Shown here: in pieces, positions 6,458-7,176 of the stretch
Numbering within the stretch: the stretch's first letter is position 1
Layout of the letters: each line of letters starts with the position of its first letter
Origin: QHWK01 sp035315685
GTDB lineage: Bacteria > Acidobacteriota > Vicinamibacteria > Vicinamibacterales > CAVVIG01
Direction of reading: 5' to 3'
Length of the DNA: 7,176 nt
Assembly (NCBI GenBank): GCA_035315685.1
Contig: DATFXR010000053.1
Span: forward strand, 1-7,176
Notes under the pieces: generated by a model
Database searches by the model: none
Seen by the model: the letters and a program-made list of their open reading frames with translations, nothing else
What the model was told of the DNA's origin: nothing
Translations under genes and position numbers: made by a program

Positions 6458-7176
6458 ATGCCAACACAGACTCCGTCGGCCGTCCGCAACCAGATCGCAT
6501 CCGGAACAGCGGATCCCATCTACCTGATCGTCGGCGAAGACGAAGTGGAGAAGTCGGCCCTGGCTGCCGAGTTCGCCGATCTGGTGGACGAAGGGCTGCG
6601 CGCGTTCAACGTGGAGCGCGTGCACGCCGGCGACTACACGACCGGGGACAAGCTGCTCGACGGCGTCGGCGGCATCATCGCCGCCGCGCGCACGCTGCCG
6701 ATGATGGCGCCGCGACGCATCGTGATCGTGCTGCAGGCCGAGACGCTGCTCGCACCGAAGCGCGAAAGCGAGGCAGCGGCGCGCGCGACCGAGCAGCTGC
6801 TGGCCTTCCTCGACCAGCCCGAGCCGATGACGACGCTCGTGTTCGTCGCCTCGTCGATCGACAAGCGGAGCCGGATCGTCAAACAGTTCCAGAAGAGCGG
6901 TACGATCGTCGAGATCGGTGCGCCCGACGATGTGGCCGGGGCAGAACGCTGGGTGCGAAGCCGCGTCGCGCAGACGGGCGCTGAGATCGAGCCGGCGGCG
7001 GCGCGTCACCTGGCCGTCCTGGCTGGCTTTCCCGAGCGGCCGCAGCGCGAAGGCGGCGGCAACCTGAAGCGTCTTCGCGGCGACGTCGATCGTCTGATGC
7101 TGTATGCGCTGGGCGAGAAACGGATCACGCTCGACGCCGCGCGAATGGTCGCCGGTCCGGCGCTGCTGCAGGATCA
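6458..7176 (+). CDS. holA: DNA polymerase III subunit delta, 5' part (3' end outside window)
   Basis: The frame runs open from the ATG at 6458 to the window edge, giving 239 residues of a family usually about 320-350 long. An in-frame TGA at 6434-6436 rules out an earlier start; no other good start lies between. Delta is the clamp-loader subunit that opens the sliding beta clamp. Visible are the N-terminal AAA+-like domain with the degenerate P-loop region YLIVGEDEVEK (22-32; no intact Walker A, as normal for delta), and TLPMMAPRRIVIV (79-91), where M82-M83 align with the clamp-binding hydrophobic pair (L73-F74) of E. coli delta. LKRLRGDVDRLMLYA (near 199-215) fits the family's domain II/III. 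There is no clear ribosome site, which is odd after an upstream hairpin. Conserved order after lptE supports the call. Confidence 0.93.
   Translation, partial: MPTQTPSAVRNQIASGTADPIYLIVGEDEVEKSALAAEFADLVDEGLRAFNVERVHAGDYTTGDKLLDGVGGIIAAARTLPMMAPRRIVIVLQAETLLAPKRESEAAARATEQLLAFLDQPEPMTTLVFVASSIDKRSRIVKQFQKSGTIVEIGAPDDVAGAERWVRSRVAQTGAEIEPAAARHLAVLAGFPERPQREGGGNLKRLRGDVDRLMLYALGEKRITLDAARMVAGPALLQD

Noticed and set aside
6433..6984. 183-codon plus-strand frame overlapping holA
   Set aside because: Arg-rich shadow; the frame from 6458 gives a clear delta-subunit sequence that stays open to the window edge.

Overview
The window reads as chromosomal DNA from a GC-rich, Gram-negative (diderm) bacterium. 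The LPS-transport lipoprotein LptE and an outer-membrane beta-barrel protein of the DUF5916 type both imply an outer membrane. The combination of a DUF5916 barrel, a secreted two-domain metallo-beta-lactamase-fold protein, and the style of the leuS, lptE and holA proteins suggests an Acidobacteriota relative, perhaps of the Vicinamibacteria. That placement is judged from protein style only; no search was run.

Layout. Bases 2-1552 (+) hold the 3' part of a DUF5916 barrel gene cut by the left edge. A convergent gap (1553-1737) follows, almost filled by a 138-146 bp AT-armed inverted-repeat element with REP-like palindromes in its core, then by a strong hairpin just after the stop of the next gene. 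Bases 1738-3192 (-) encode an exported zinc-hydrolase-like protein. It is divergent from leuS, with only 42 bp between the two start codons; that gap contains a perfect 10-bp palindrome offering a -10 hexamer to each strand. Bases 3235-5766 (+) encode leucyl-tRNA synthetase, followed by lptE (5827-6366) and the start of holA (6458 to the right edge). The order leuS-lptE-holA is the same as in Escherichia coli, so this is an old conserved housekeeping cluster. No stretch longer than 300 bases lacks a gene.

How the parts work together. leuS charges tRNA-Leu, lptE helps insert LPS into the outer membrane and holA is the clamp-loader delta subunit. They share no pathway but are probably co-transcribed. 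The DUF5916 and metallo-hydrolase genes are accessory envelope or periplasmic genes with no evident link to each other.

No new multi-gene system is visible. The unexplained content is in the short gaps: a REP-like repeat family present at both ends of the window (four copies of one palindromic core), an AT-rich inverted-repeat element with a composition unlike its surroundings, a purine-rich repeat whose second arm lies inside the lptE signal peptide, and a predicted leaderless leuS transcript.
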